From assembly GCF_026125825.1 (NCBI RefSeq), contig NZ_JAHCKK010000005.1, positions 40,906 through 104,905 on the forward strand: a DNA stretch of 64,000 nt, given 5' to 3'. A program made the translations under genes and the position numbers. The stretch's first letter is position 1. Every line of letters starts with the position of its first letter. Under the pieces are notes generated by a model. The model had not been told where the DNA came from and made no database searches. It saw only the letters and a program-made list of their open reading frames with translations. The stretch is from Hydrogenophaga sp. (GTDB lineage: Bacteria > Pseudomonadota > Gammaproteobacteria > Burkholderiales > Burkholderiaceae_C). Of the stretch, positions 1-6,876 are shown in pieces.

Positions 1-21
1 GGCAAGGCCGCGGGCAGCCGC

Positions 22-1041
22 TCAGGGCGAACGGATCTCCACCACCTGGTCGATCGCGCCGAACAAGGCCTCGCCCTGCGGGCCGCCAGCCAGGATGCGC
101 ACGCGGTCCCCGTGCTGCAGGTAGGGCGGCAGGCGGTCCTCGGGCTCGCCCTGCAGCTGGGCTCGCACGCGGGCTTCGGTGATGCAGGCACTGCCCGAGG
201 CGGGGTCGGCGTTGCTGACCGTGCCCGCTCCGACAATGCTGCCCGCCACCAGGGCCCGCGTGCGCGCCAGGTGGGCGATGATCTGCGCGAAGTTGAACAC
301 CACCTCGCTGTTGGCATGCGGTTCGCCGAAACGTTGGCCATTGACCTCGATGCGCACGCGCCCATCGAACATGTGGTCTTTCCAGGCCTCGCCCAGCGCG
401 GCCGGGGTCACGGCAATCGGTGCGAAGCTGGTGGCGGGCTTGCTCTGGTAGAAGCCAAAGCCCTTGGCGAGCTCACCCGGGATCAGGCCGCGCAGCGACA
501 CGTCGTTGAGCAGCACCACCAGCGCGATGCGCCCGGCCGCCTGCTCGGCGGTCGTGCCCATGGGCACGTCCTGGGTGATCACCGCGACCTCGGCCTCCAG
601 GTCCACCAGGTGCGCCGCGTCGGTGGCCACGATGGGGTCCAGGGGGCCGAGCATCACGTCCGAACCGCCCTGGTACACCAGGGGCTCGATGTCGTAGCGT
701 GGCGGAATGGGCTCCTTGCGCCATTGGTAGATCAGGCGCGCGTGGTTGCGGTAGACCGAGGCGTCGGCCCACTGGTAGGCCCGGGGCAGCGGCGCCATGC
801 ACCGCGCGGGGTCCAGGGGCTCGGCGTGGCGCCAGCCCTCGGCCTGCAGCGCGAGGCGGCGCTGCTCCAGGCCCGGGGCCTGGGTGTCCCACGCGTCCAG
901 CAGGGCTTGCATCGTGGGCAGGTCGCGGCCTGCGGGCACCCATTGCTGGCCATCGGGGCTGACCAGCATGAGTTCACCGTCCCGGGTGCCGTTGTGGCGT
1001 GTGGCGAGTCGCAGGTGCAGTGGGGGTAGGGGTGGGGTCAT
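22..1041 (-). CDS. Fumarylacetoacetate hydrolase (FAH) family protein
   Basis: 339 residues, complete; the ATG at 1041 opens with MTPPLPPLHL. FAH-family enzymes cleave or isomerise acyl-pyruvate type intermediates of aromatic and sugar-acid breakdown using a divalent metal. The FAH core is visible: an acidic metal-binding stretch DLEAEVAVITQDV, the LNDVSLRGL motif (family LNDVSxRxLQ) and the lysine motif QSKPATSFAP, with a C-terminal GDRVRI barrel strand. The roughly 140-residue N-terminal part is longer than in minimal FAH hydrolases, as in the two-domain members near aromatic pathways. It lies 20 bases downstream of the NrtR gene on the same strand, so it may be cotranscribed, but an NAD-salvage role is not evident. 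Substrate unknown; family call is firm. Confidence 0.85.
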   Translation of the reverse strand: MTPPLPPLHLRLATRHNGTRDGELMLVSPDGQQWVPAGRDLPTMQALLDAWDTQAPGLEQRRLALQAEGWRHAEPLDPARCMAPLPRAYQWADASVYRNHARLIYQWRKEPIPPRYDIEPLVYQGGSDVMLGPLDPIVATDAAHLVDLEAEVAVITQDVPMGTTAEQAAGRIALVVLLNDVSLRGLIPGELAKGFGFYQSKPATSFAPIAVTPAALGEAWKDHMFDGRVRIEVNGQRFGEPHANSEVVFNFAQIIAHLARTRALVAGSIVGAGTVSNADPASGSACITEARVRAQLQGEPEDRLPPYLQHGDRVRILAGGPQGEALFGAIDQVVEIRSP

Positions 1042-1061
1042 GGGGATGGTGGTTGACAGGG

Positions 1062-1712
1062 TCAGAGGCCGCGCTCGCGCACGCTCAGCGAGGAACGGAA
1101 GGGTTTCTTCAGCCGGTAGAGCTGGGCCGGGCGGTTGCGGCCGCCGAGCTTGGTCGCGCCGGGCACTTCTTCCAGGATGCCAAGGTCGTCGAGCTTGCGC
1201 CGGAAGTTGGGCAGGTTCAAGGGTTGCGCCAGCACGGCCTCGTAGACCGCATGAAGCTCGGGCACGGTGAACTCGTCGCCGCAGAGGAACGCCGGCAGCG
1301 ACGAGTAGGCGGCCTTGCTGCGCACGCGCGCCACCACGCCGGCGATGATCTGCGCATGGTCGAAGGGCAGGGCGGGCAGCCTGCCCACCGGGAATCGCTG
1401 CACCGTCTCGCCCAGCAGGCGCGCGGGCACCAGGGCGTAGTAGACGACGCTGAGCGACCAGCCCCGTGGATCGCGGCCGGGGCCGGAGAAGGTGCCGTAC
1501 TCTTCCAGGTAAGGGCTGGCGACACCGGCCTTGTGTTGCAGCACGCGCGCAGCCGCCGCGCCGGCGTGGTCGTCCCGGTCCTCCCGCACGCGGTCCCCGG
1601 GCAGCGCCCACAGGCCCTTGAAGGGCGCGCGCTCGCGCTTGAACAGCGCGACCGCCAGCTCGCCTTCGACCAGGGTCAGGAGCACGGCGTCGACGGTCAG
1701 GATGATGGACAT
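1062..1712 (-). CDS. nrtR: NrtR-type transcriptional regulator of NAD metabolism (degenerate NUDIX + winged helix)
   Basis: 216 residues, ATG at 1712. The N-terminal half (about 1-140) has a NUDIX fold signature (LTLVEGELAVALFKRE, ALPGDRV, then PYLEEYGTF), but the NUDIX box helix reads ARVLQHKAGV and lacks the usual REUXEE acidic residues, so ADP-ribose pyrophosphatase activity is probably lost. The C-terminal part (about 145-216: FTVPELHAVYEAV, FRRKLDDLGIL) is the winged-helix domain typical of NrtR. NrtR proteins repress NAD biosynthesis and salvage genes and respond to ADP-ribose. It is divergent from a nicotinamidase-like gene and pncB, which is the classic NrtR context, and two matching palindromes lie in the 161-base divergent region. 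Function assigned from domains and context. Confidence 0.87.
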   Translation of the reverse strand: MSIILTVDAVLLTLVEGELAVALFKRERAPFKGLWALPGDRVREDRDDHAGAAAARVLQHKAGVASPYLEEYGTFSGPGRDPRGWSLSVVYYALVPARLLGETVQRFPVGRLPALPFDHAQIIAGVVARVRSKAAYSSLPAFLCGDEFTVPELHAVYEAVLAQPLNLPNFRRKLDDLGILEEVPGATKLGGRNRPAQLYRLKKPFRSSLSVRERGL

Positions 1713-1732
1713 GGCGGGGATTTTTCCGGGAT

Positions 1733-1745
1733 TCTAATGCTTAGA
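1733..1745. promoter_or_regulatory. Putative NrtR operator 1 (TCTAA-N3-TTAGA)
   Basis: Perfect inverted repeat TCTAA-TGC-TTAGA, 21 bases upstream of the nrtR start, in the nrtR/nicotinamidase divergent region. The same arms recur 42 bases away at 1775-1787. Placement fits autorepression of nrtR. Assignment to NrtR is inference from proximity and duplication. Confidence 0.65.
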
Positions 1746-1774
1746 TTCAGAATGCACCGAATAGGCGATGGAGC

Positions 1775-1787
1775 TCTAATACTTAGA
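1775..1787. promoter_or_regulatory. Putative NrtR operator 2 (TCTAA-N3-TTAGA)
   Basis: Second perfect copy of the palindrome, TCTAA-TAC-TTAGA, exactly 42 bases (about four helical turns) from copy 1. Both copies are followed by TT, giving a shared CTTAGATT block; a diverged half site CTAAGATT follows at 1807-1814. It lies upstream of the rightward promoter for the nicotinamidase-like gene and pncB. Confidence 0.65.
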
Positions 1788-1810
1788 TTATCGGTCTTGC
1801 TCAAGACTAA

Positions 1811-1839
1811 GATTCAAAAAGAATCAAAGTAGGTATACT
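1811..1839 (+). promoter_or_regulatory. Rightward promoter region of the NAD salvage genes
   Basis: A good -10 hexamer TATACT lies at 1834-1839, 34 bases before the ATG at 1874. The -35 area is not consensus and coincides with a perfect inverted repeat GATTC-AAAAA-GAATC (1811-1825). A poor -35 next to operator-like repeats suggests regulated expression. Start site not proven. Confidence 0.45.
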
Positions 1840-1873
1840 GAGGCCATCGGCACCTGCCACGCGGAGGACGGAC

Positions 1874-2689
1874 ATGCGCACCCAGCTCCTGATCATCGAC
1901 CCCCAGAACGACTTCTGTGACATCGAGGGCGCAGCGCTGCCGGTGGCCGGTGCGCGTGAAGACCTGCGGCGGCTGGCCCGCTTCATCGACGCGCACACGG
2001 CGCGCCTGAGCGACATCACGGTGACGCTGGATTCGCACGCGAGCGTGGCGGTCGAGCGCACCACCTTCTGGCTGACCCGCGAGGGGCAGGCCGTGGCGCC
2101 GTTCACCTTCATCACGGCCGCGGGCGTGAGGGCTGGCGACCACCGCCCGCGCGATGCCCGCCTGACCGGCCAGGTCGTGGCCATGCTCGATCAACTGGCC
2201 GCCGCGGGCAAGGACGGCATGGTGGTGTGGCCGGTGCACTGCGTCACGGGCACCTGGGGCCACAACATCCAGAGCGATCTCGCCGACAGCCTCGCCGCCT
2301 GGGAAATGGCCCACCAGCGCGCGGTGGCCAAGGTGCTCAAGGGGGCGTACCCGCTGAGCGAGCACTTCGGCGTCTTCGAGGCCGACGCGCCCGTGGCGTC
2401 GGTGCCGGGCACCCAGTTCAACCGCGAGCTGGCCGCGTCATTGGCCGACGGGGCCGACGTCGTCGCGTTCGCCGGTCAGGCATCGAGCCACTGCGTGGCC
2501 GCGAGCTACGACCAGTTCATGCGCTTCCTGGCCAGCGCGCCGGCGTTCGCGCCGCAGGTGGTGCTGCTGCGCGACTGCATGAGCCCGGTGCCCGGCTTTG
2601 AAACCCTGGCCGAGCGCCTCTTCGACAGGGCGCGCTCGGCCGGCACCCTGGTGCTGAGCGTGGACGAGTTCGCCGCGCGCATTCGCTGA
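1874..2689 (+). CDS. Nicotinamidase-like isochorismatase-family hydrolase
   Basis: 271 residues. Isochorismatase-superfamily cysteine hydrolase; the nicotinamidases convert nicotinamide to nicotinate, the substrate of the pncB product encoded next. Visible residues: general acid/base Asp9 in IIDPQND, metal-site residues Asp53 and His55 in TLDSH, the WPVHCV segment (119-124) typical of nicotinamidases, Lys156 in KVLKGAYP and nucleophile Cys207 in SSHCVAASY. At 271 residues it is longer than the usual 200-215 residue PncA, so some difference in substrate range is possible. The stop overlaps an ATG (ATGA at 2686-2690), but pncB more likely starts at 2716. Pathway role supported by NrtR and pncB next to it. 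Confidence 0.85.
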   Translation: MRTQLLIIDPQNDFCDIEGAALPVAGAREDLRRLARFIDAHTARLSDITVTLDSHASVAVERTTFWLTREGQAVAPFTFITAAGVRAGDHRPRDARLTGQVVAMLDQLAAAGKDGMVVWPVHCVTGTWGHNIQSDLADSLAAWEMAHQRAVAKVLKGAYPLSEHFGVFEADAPVASVPGTQFNRELAASLADGADVVAFAGQASSHCVAASYDQFMRFLASAPAFAPQVVLLRDCMSPVPGFETLAERLFDRARSAGTLVLSVDEFAARIR

Positions 2690-2715
2690 TGCCGGATCAA
2701 GACAAGGAGCACGCC

Positions 2716-3939
2716 ATGGGCACTGCCACCGACACCCCCCCAGCGGCCGAGCCGGCGTTCTCGCCCGTCGTGACCTCGCTGCTGGGCACCGACCTCTACA
2801 AGTTCACGATGCTGCAGCCCATGCTGCACTCGATGCCGGCCAACCAGGCGGAGTACCGCTTCGTGTGCCGCAACCCGCCCGGCTATCCCTTGAGCGAGAT
2901 CCGGGAGGAGGTCGAGCGCGAGATGGCGCACCTGTGCACCCTGCGTTTCAGCGAGGACGAGCTGCAATACCTGGGCGGCCTGCGCTACATGAAGTCCGAC
3001 TTCGTCGACTTCCTGCGCATCTTCCAGCTCCAGCACCGCTACGTGACGGTGGGCGCCGAAGGCGAGCACCTGGTCATCGTGGCCAAGGGGCCGCAGATCC
3101 ATGTGATGTTCTTCGAGATCTTCGTGCTGGCCATCGTCAACGAGATCTACTTCCGGCGCCTGTCCACGCCCGAGGTGCTGGCCGAAGGCCGCCGGCGCCT
3201 GCGCGAGAAGATTGCGCTGCTGCGCACCGTCGGCGCCCGGCGCCAGCACCCCTTCGAGTTCTTCGACTTCGGCGTGCGCCGCCGCTTCTCGGCCGCCTGG
3301 CAGGAGGAGGTGGTGGCCACGTTCGCGAAAGAGGTGCCCGGGTACTTCAAGGGCACCTCCAACGTGTACCTGGCCAAGAAGTACGGCCTGGTGCCGATCG
3401 GCACCATGGCGCACGAGTACCTGCAGACCTTCCAGGCCATGGGTGTGCAGCTCAAGGGCTTCCAGAAAGCCGCGCTGGAGACCTGGGTGCAGGAGTACCG
3501 CGGCGACCTGGGCGTGGCCCTGACCGATGTGGTGGGCATGGACGCCTTCCTGGCGGACTTCGACCTGTACTTCGCCAAGCTTTTCGATGGCCTGCGCCAC
3601 GACTCGGGCGACCCGGTGGTGTGGGGCGAAAAAGCCCTGGCGCACTACGAGCGCCTGAAGATCAATGCCCACACCAAGCGCCTGGTGTTCTCCGACGGGC
3701 TGGACCTGCCGAGCGCGATCGGCCTCTACGAACACTTCGCCGACCGCATCCAGACCGGCTTTGGCATCGGCACCAACCTCACCAACGACATGGGGCTGCG
3801 GCCGCTGAACATCGTGATGAAGCTGGTGAGCTGCAACGGGCAGCCGGTGGCCAAGCTCTCGGACTCGCCGGGCAAGACGATCTGCGACGACGAGACCTTC
3901 CTGGCCTACCTGCGCCAGGTGTTCCGCATCGCGGCCTGA
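2716..3939 (+). CDS. pncB: Nicotinate phosphoribosyltransferase
   Basis: 407 residues, close to the 400 of E. coli PncB. It condenses nicotinate with phosphoribosyl pyrophosphate (ATP-assisted) to nicotinate mononucleotide in NAD salvage. Family signatures: [11 protein letters not shown] at the N terminus, [23 protein letters not shown], the phosphohistidine segment [20 protein letters not shown] and [11 protein letters not shown] place the start at 2716 (MGTATDTPP) because AAGGAG at 2704-2709 sits six bases before it; an in-frame ATG at 2689 overlapping the upstream stop lacks such a site. Cotranscribed with the nicotinamidase-like gene, presumably NrtR-controlled. Confidence 0.95.
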   Translation: MGTATDTPPAAEPAFSPVVTSLLGTDLYKFTMLQPMLHSMPANQAEYRFVCRNPPGYPLSEIREEVEREMAHLCTLRFSEDELQYLGGLRYMKSDFVDFLRIFQLQHRYVTVGAEGEHLVIVAKGPQIHVMFFEIFVLAIVNEIYFRRLSTPEVLAEGRRRLREKIALLRTVGARRQHPFEFFDFGVRRRFSAAWQEEVVATFAKEVPGYFKGTSNVYLAKKYGLVPIGTMAHEYLQTFQAMGVQLKGFQKAALETWVQEYRGDLGVALTDVVGMDAFLADFDLYFAKLFDGLRHDSGDPVVWGEKALAHYERLKINAHTKRLVFSDGLDLPSAIGLYEHFADRIQTGFGIGTNLTNDMGLRPLNIVMKLVSCNGQPVAKLSDSPGKTICDDETFLAYLRQVFRIAA

Positions 3940-3979
3940 GGCGCAGCGCCGCCCCGCGACCGCGGTGGGTGTGCGACTG

Positions 3980-3998
3980 AATTCCACTCCTTGGAATT
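3980..3998. promoter_or_regulatory. Putative IclR-regulator operator A (AATTCCA-N5-TGGAATT)
   Basis: Perfect inverted repeat with 7-base arms AATTCCA and TGGAATT separated by CTCCT, 98 bases upstream of the Bug receptor gene at 4097. The same arms and spacing occur at 10852-10870 directly in front of an IclR-type regulator gene. Repetition of a rare AT-rich palindrome at both ends of one gene block supports a shared operator. Confidence 0.7.
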
Positions 3999-4043
3999 GG
4001 GGTGGTGCGCGCCCAGGGCAGTCGACCTAAGCTCCGCACAGGT

Positions 4044-4064
4044 GCGCACGGGGACGCCGTGCGC
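4044..4064 (+). other. Hairpin in the probable leader of the Bug gene
   Basis: Perfect inverted repeat GCGCACGG-GGACG-CCGTGCGC between operator A and the ribosome binding site of the gene at 4097. It would fold in the leader transcript. No function can be assigned. Confidence 0.35.
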
Positions 4065-4096
4065 CCGTCCATACCCAGAACCGGAGACACAGACAC

Positions 4097-5092
4097 ATGA
4101 GCCACCCACTTCCCTTGTCGCGCCGCCGCTTCAGCGCTGCGCTCGGCGCCAGCCTCGTCCTGCCGTTCGCGGCGCCAGCGCAAGCCCAGGCGCAGGCCTT
4201 TCCGAACAAGCCGATCCGCATCCTGGTGCCGTTCGCGGCCGGCGGCCCGACCGACCTGATGGCGCGCGCCGTGGGCAAGAACCTCTCGACCTCCATGGGC
4301 CAGCCGGTGATCATCGAGAACAAGCCCGGTGGCGGTGGCGTGATCGCCATGGGCGAGGTGGCACGCGGTCCGGCCGACGGCTACACGCTCGTGTTCCCGT
4401 CCATCCTCGCGGTGACCAACCCCGCGCTGATGGCCAATTACCCATTCGACACGCTGCGCGATTTCGCGCCGCTGACGGTGGTGGGCTACATCCCGCATGC
4501 GCTGGTGGTGCGGCCCGATTTCCCCGCCAAGGACCTGCAGGCCCTGGTGGCCATGGCCAAGGCCGCGCCCGGCAGCGTCAACTACGGCTCCTCGGGCAAC
4601 GGCACCTCGGCCCACCTTGGCGCCGCGCTGTTCGCGCAGCGCGCCGACATCAAGGTCACGCACGTGCCCTACCGCGGCGCGGCCCCGGCGGTGCAGGACC
4701 TGCTGGGCGGCCAGATCCAGTTCATGTTCCTCGACATGAGTTCCGCGCTGGCGCAGATCAAGACCGGCAAGCTGCGCGCGCTGGCCGTGGCCCCCGCCAA
4801 CCGCTTCGCGGGCCTGCCCGAGGTGCCCACCGTCGCCGAGCAGGGCTACCCGGGGTTCAACGTGCACGGCTGGTACGGCCTCTTCGCCCGCAGCGGCACG
4901 CCCGCGCCGGTCATGCAGACGCTGTACGCCGAGGTGAAGAAGGCGCTGGCGTCGGCCGAGATCCGCGAGCTGTTCCAGAACTACGGCATCGAAGCCGGGG
5001 GCATGCCACCCGAGGACTACACCGAGATCGTGCGCAAGGACCTGGCCATGTGGAAGCGCACGGTGGACCAGCTTCAGATCACACTGCAATAA
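4097..5092 (+). CDS. Bug family (TctC-like) periplasmic solute-binding receptor
   Basis: 331 residues. Exported receptor that binds a carboxylate or other small acid in the periplasm. The N terminus (SRRRFSAALGASLVLPF, then AQAQA) is a twin-arginine-like signal peptide ending about residue 34; the mature part begins FPNKPIRILVPFAAGG, the standard Bug opening, followed by PADGYTLVFPS and HVPYRGAAPAVQDLLGGQIQ. A GGAGACA site precedes the ATG. It is four bases upstream of a 2-hydroxyacid dehydrogenase gene and behind operator A, so the ligand may be a hydroxy or keto acid. No TctA/TctB genes are in the window. Confidence 0.9.
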   Translation: MSHPLPLSRRRFSAALGASLVLPFAAPAQAQAQAFPNKPIRILVPFAAGGPTDLMARAVGKNLSTSMGQPVIIENKPGGGGVIAMGEVARGPADGYTLVFPSILAVTNPALMANYPFDTLRDFAPLTVVGYIPHALVVRPDFPAKDLQALVAMAKAAPGSVNYGSSGNGTSAHLGAALFAQRADIKVTHVPYRGAAPAVQDLLGGQIQFMFLDMSSALAQIKTGKLRALAVAPANRFAGLPEVPTVAEQGYPGFNVHGWYGLFARSGTPAPVMQTLYAEVKKALASAEIRELFQNYGIEAGGMPPEDYTEIVRKDLAMWKRTVDQLQITLQ

Positions 5093-5096
5093 ACTC

Positions 5097-6074
5097 ATGA
5101 TCATCGCGATTCCCGACGACTACCAGGACTGCGTGCGGCAGCTGGACTGCTTCGCCCAACTCGCCGGCCACGAGGTGCGCATCTTCAACGACTCGGTCAA
5201 GGGCACCGAGGCGCTGGCGGCGCGCCTGGCCGATGCCGAGGCCATCGTGCTCACGCGCGAGCGCACGCGCATCGACGCGGACTTGCTCGATCGCCTGCCC
5301 AAGCTGCGCCTGATCAGCCAGACCGGCAAGCTCGCGGGCCATGTGGACCTGGCCGCCTGCACCGCGCGCGGCGTGCTGGTGGCCGAAGGCAGTGGCGCGG
5401 GGTCGGCCACGGCCGAGATCGCCTGGGCCCTGGCGCTGGCCAGCCGGCGCCACCTGGTGAGCGAAGCCAACCGGCTGCGCCAGGGGCAGTGGCAGGGGCA
5501 CCTGGGCCAGCAGCTCTGCGGCCAGCGCCTGGGCGTCTGGAGCTACGGCCGCATCGGCCGGCAGGTGGCGGGCTACGGGCGCGCTTTCGGCATGAAGGTG
5601 TGGGTGTGGGGCCGCGAGGCCTCGACCGCCGCCGCGCGCGCCGACGGCTTCGAGGTGGCGCCCTCGCGCGACGCCTTCTTTGCCCAGAGCGATGTGATCA
5701 GCCTGCATGTGCGGCTCCACGCCGAGACGGTGGGCATCGTCACGGCCCAGGACCTCGCCCGCATGAAGCCCACGGCGCTGCTGGTCAACACCAGCCGGGC
5801 CGAGCTGATCGAGCGCGGTGCGCTGGTGCACGCCCTGTCGCAGGGCCGGCCCGGTTTTGCCGCGGTCGATGTCTACGAGGAGGAGCCGGTGCTGGGCGCG
5901 GACCACCCCTTGCTGCGCCTGCCCAACGCGCTGTGCACCCCGCACATCGGCTATGTGGAGAAGGACAACTACGAGCGCTACTTCGGCATCGCCTTCGACC
6001 ACATCGTGGCCTACGCGCAAGGCCGCCCGACCGGGGTGCTCAACCCCGAAGCCAGGACAGCAGCAGCGGGTTGA
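5097..6074 (+). CDS. D-isomer-specific 2-hydroxyacid dehydrogenase family protein
   Basis: 325 residues. NAD(P)-dependent oxidoreductase interconverting a 2-hydroxy and a 2-keto acid. The catalytic triad is visible: Arg in NTSRAEL, Glu in VYEEEPV and His in CTPHIGYVE. The Rossmann motif region reads GVWSYGRIGRQVAGY, a variant of GxGxxG in which the second Gly is Tyr, as seen in a D-3-phosphoglycerate dehydrogenase-like subgroup. It begins four bases after the Bug receptor gene and forms a two-gene operon with it. Its 3' end overlaps the converging alpha/beta hydrolase gene by 35 bases. Substrate unknown. Confidence 0.87.
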   Translation: MIIAIPDDYQDCVRQLDCFAQLAGHEVRIFNDSVKGTEALAARLADAEAIVLTRERTRIDADLLDRLPKLRLISQTGKLAGHVDLAACTARGVLVAEGSGAGSATAEIAWALALASRRHLVSEANRLRQGQWQGHLGQQLCGQRLGVWSYGRIGRQVAGYGRAFGMKVWVWGREASTAAARADGFEVAPSRDAFFAQSDVISLHVRLHAETVGIVTAQDLARMKPTALLVNTSRAELIERGALVHALSQGRPGFAAVDVYEEEPVLGADHPLLRLPNALCTPHIGYVEKDNYERYFGIAFDHIVAYAQGRPTGVLNPEARTAAAG

Positions 6075-6876
6075 TCGCGTCGGCCCGCTCGTACTGCACC
6101 CAGTGCCCGGCACCTGCCACGGTGCGGGTGTGGGCATCGCGCAGGGGCGCGGCCAGCGCGGCGGCGATGGTGGCGGGTTCGGCCGTCACATCGTGTTCAC
6201 CCCAGGCCAGCAGGGTCGGCCCGGCGCAGCGGGCCAGCGCGTCGGCCAGGCCGCCGGCGCGCGAAATCTCCTTGCTGCGAAAGCGCGTGCGCACGCAGGC
6301 CTCGGTGTGCACGCGCAGCGCGAGCGCATCGATCTCGTCGGGCGCGCCGCTGAGCATGTGCATGGCCAGGTTGTGGCGCATGGCGCGCTCCACGGCGGGC
6401 GCGTCGCCCGCGCGCCAGGCGGGCTTCCAGTTGACCAGTTCGCCCCGGGGCCGGCGCGGCCCCTGGTGCCCGCCGCTGCCCAGCAAGGCCAGGCGCCGCA
6501 CCTGCGGCCGTTGGGCGGCCAGGTGCGCGGCCACCAGGCCGCCGAAGGAGAAGCCCACCAGTTGCAGCGGCGTCTGTGCGCCGATCAACGCGTCCAGCGT
6601 GGACCGCGTGGGCGCCAGCAGCGAGGCCAGGCCTTCGCCTTCGGGCGCGTCCGAATCGCCGAAGCCGGGGAGGTCGGGCACCCACACCGTGTGTTGTCCG
6701 GCCAGGGCCTCGATGTTGCGCACCCAGTGCAACCAGCTGCCATGGCCGCCGTGCACCAGCACCACCGGCGTGCCGCTGCCGAAGCCGCGCCAGCAGACCT
6801 GGCCGCCGGCCCATGCCACGCGCTCGGTGCGGGCCTGCGCCGACAGGGTGTCGATCAGGGCCGCGTCAGTCCGCAT
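6040..6876 (-). CDS. Alpha/beta hydrolase
   Basis: 278 residues. Serine hydrolase of the alpha/beta fold: oxyanion region LVHGGHGSWLHW, nucleophile elbow GFSFGG, acid residue in LAWGEHDVTAE and the terminal His in AGAGHWVQYE. The overall pattern resembles meta-cleavage-product or carbon-carbon hydrolases, but the substrate cannot be read from sequence. It starts inside the end of the acyl-CoA synthetase gene (11-base overlap) and is the last gene of the leftward four-gene operon. It overlaps the converging dehydrogenase gene by 35 bases, an unusual tail-to-tail coding overlap. Confidence 0.87.
   Translation of the reverse strand: MRTDAALIDTLSAQARTERVAWAGGQVCWRGFGSGTPVVLVHGGHGSWLHWVRNIEALAGQHTVWVPDLPGFGDSDAPEGEGLASLLAPTRSTLDALIGAQTPLQLVGFSFGGLVAAHLAAQRPQVRRLALLGSGGHQGPRRPRGELVNWKPAWRAGDAPAVERAMRHNLAMHMLSGAPDEIDALALRVHTEACVRTRFRSKEISRAGGLADALARCAGPTLLAWGEHDVTAEPATIAAALAAPLRDAHTRTVAGAGHWVQYERADAINPLLLSWLRG

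Noticed and set aside
2689-3939. pncB start at 2689 (overlapping stop)
   Set aside because: AAGGAG at 2704-2709 and the family N terminus favour 2716.
2506-3987. Long antisense frame opposite pncB
   Set aside because: Same GC artefact; pncB is unambiguous and the antisense protein has no recognisable domain.
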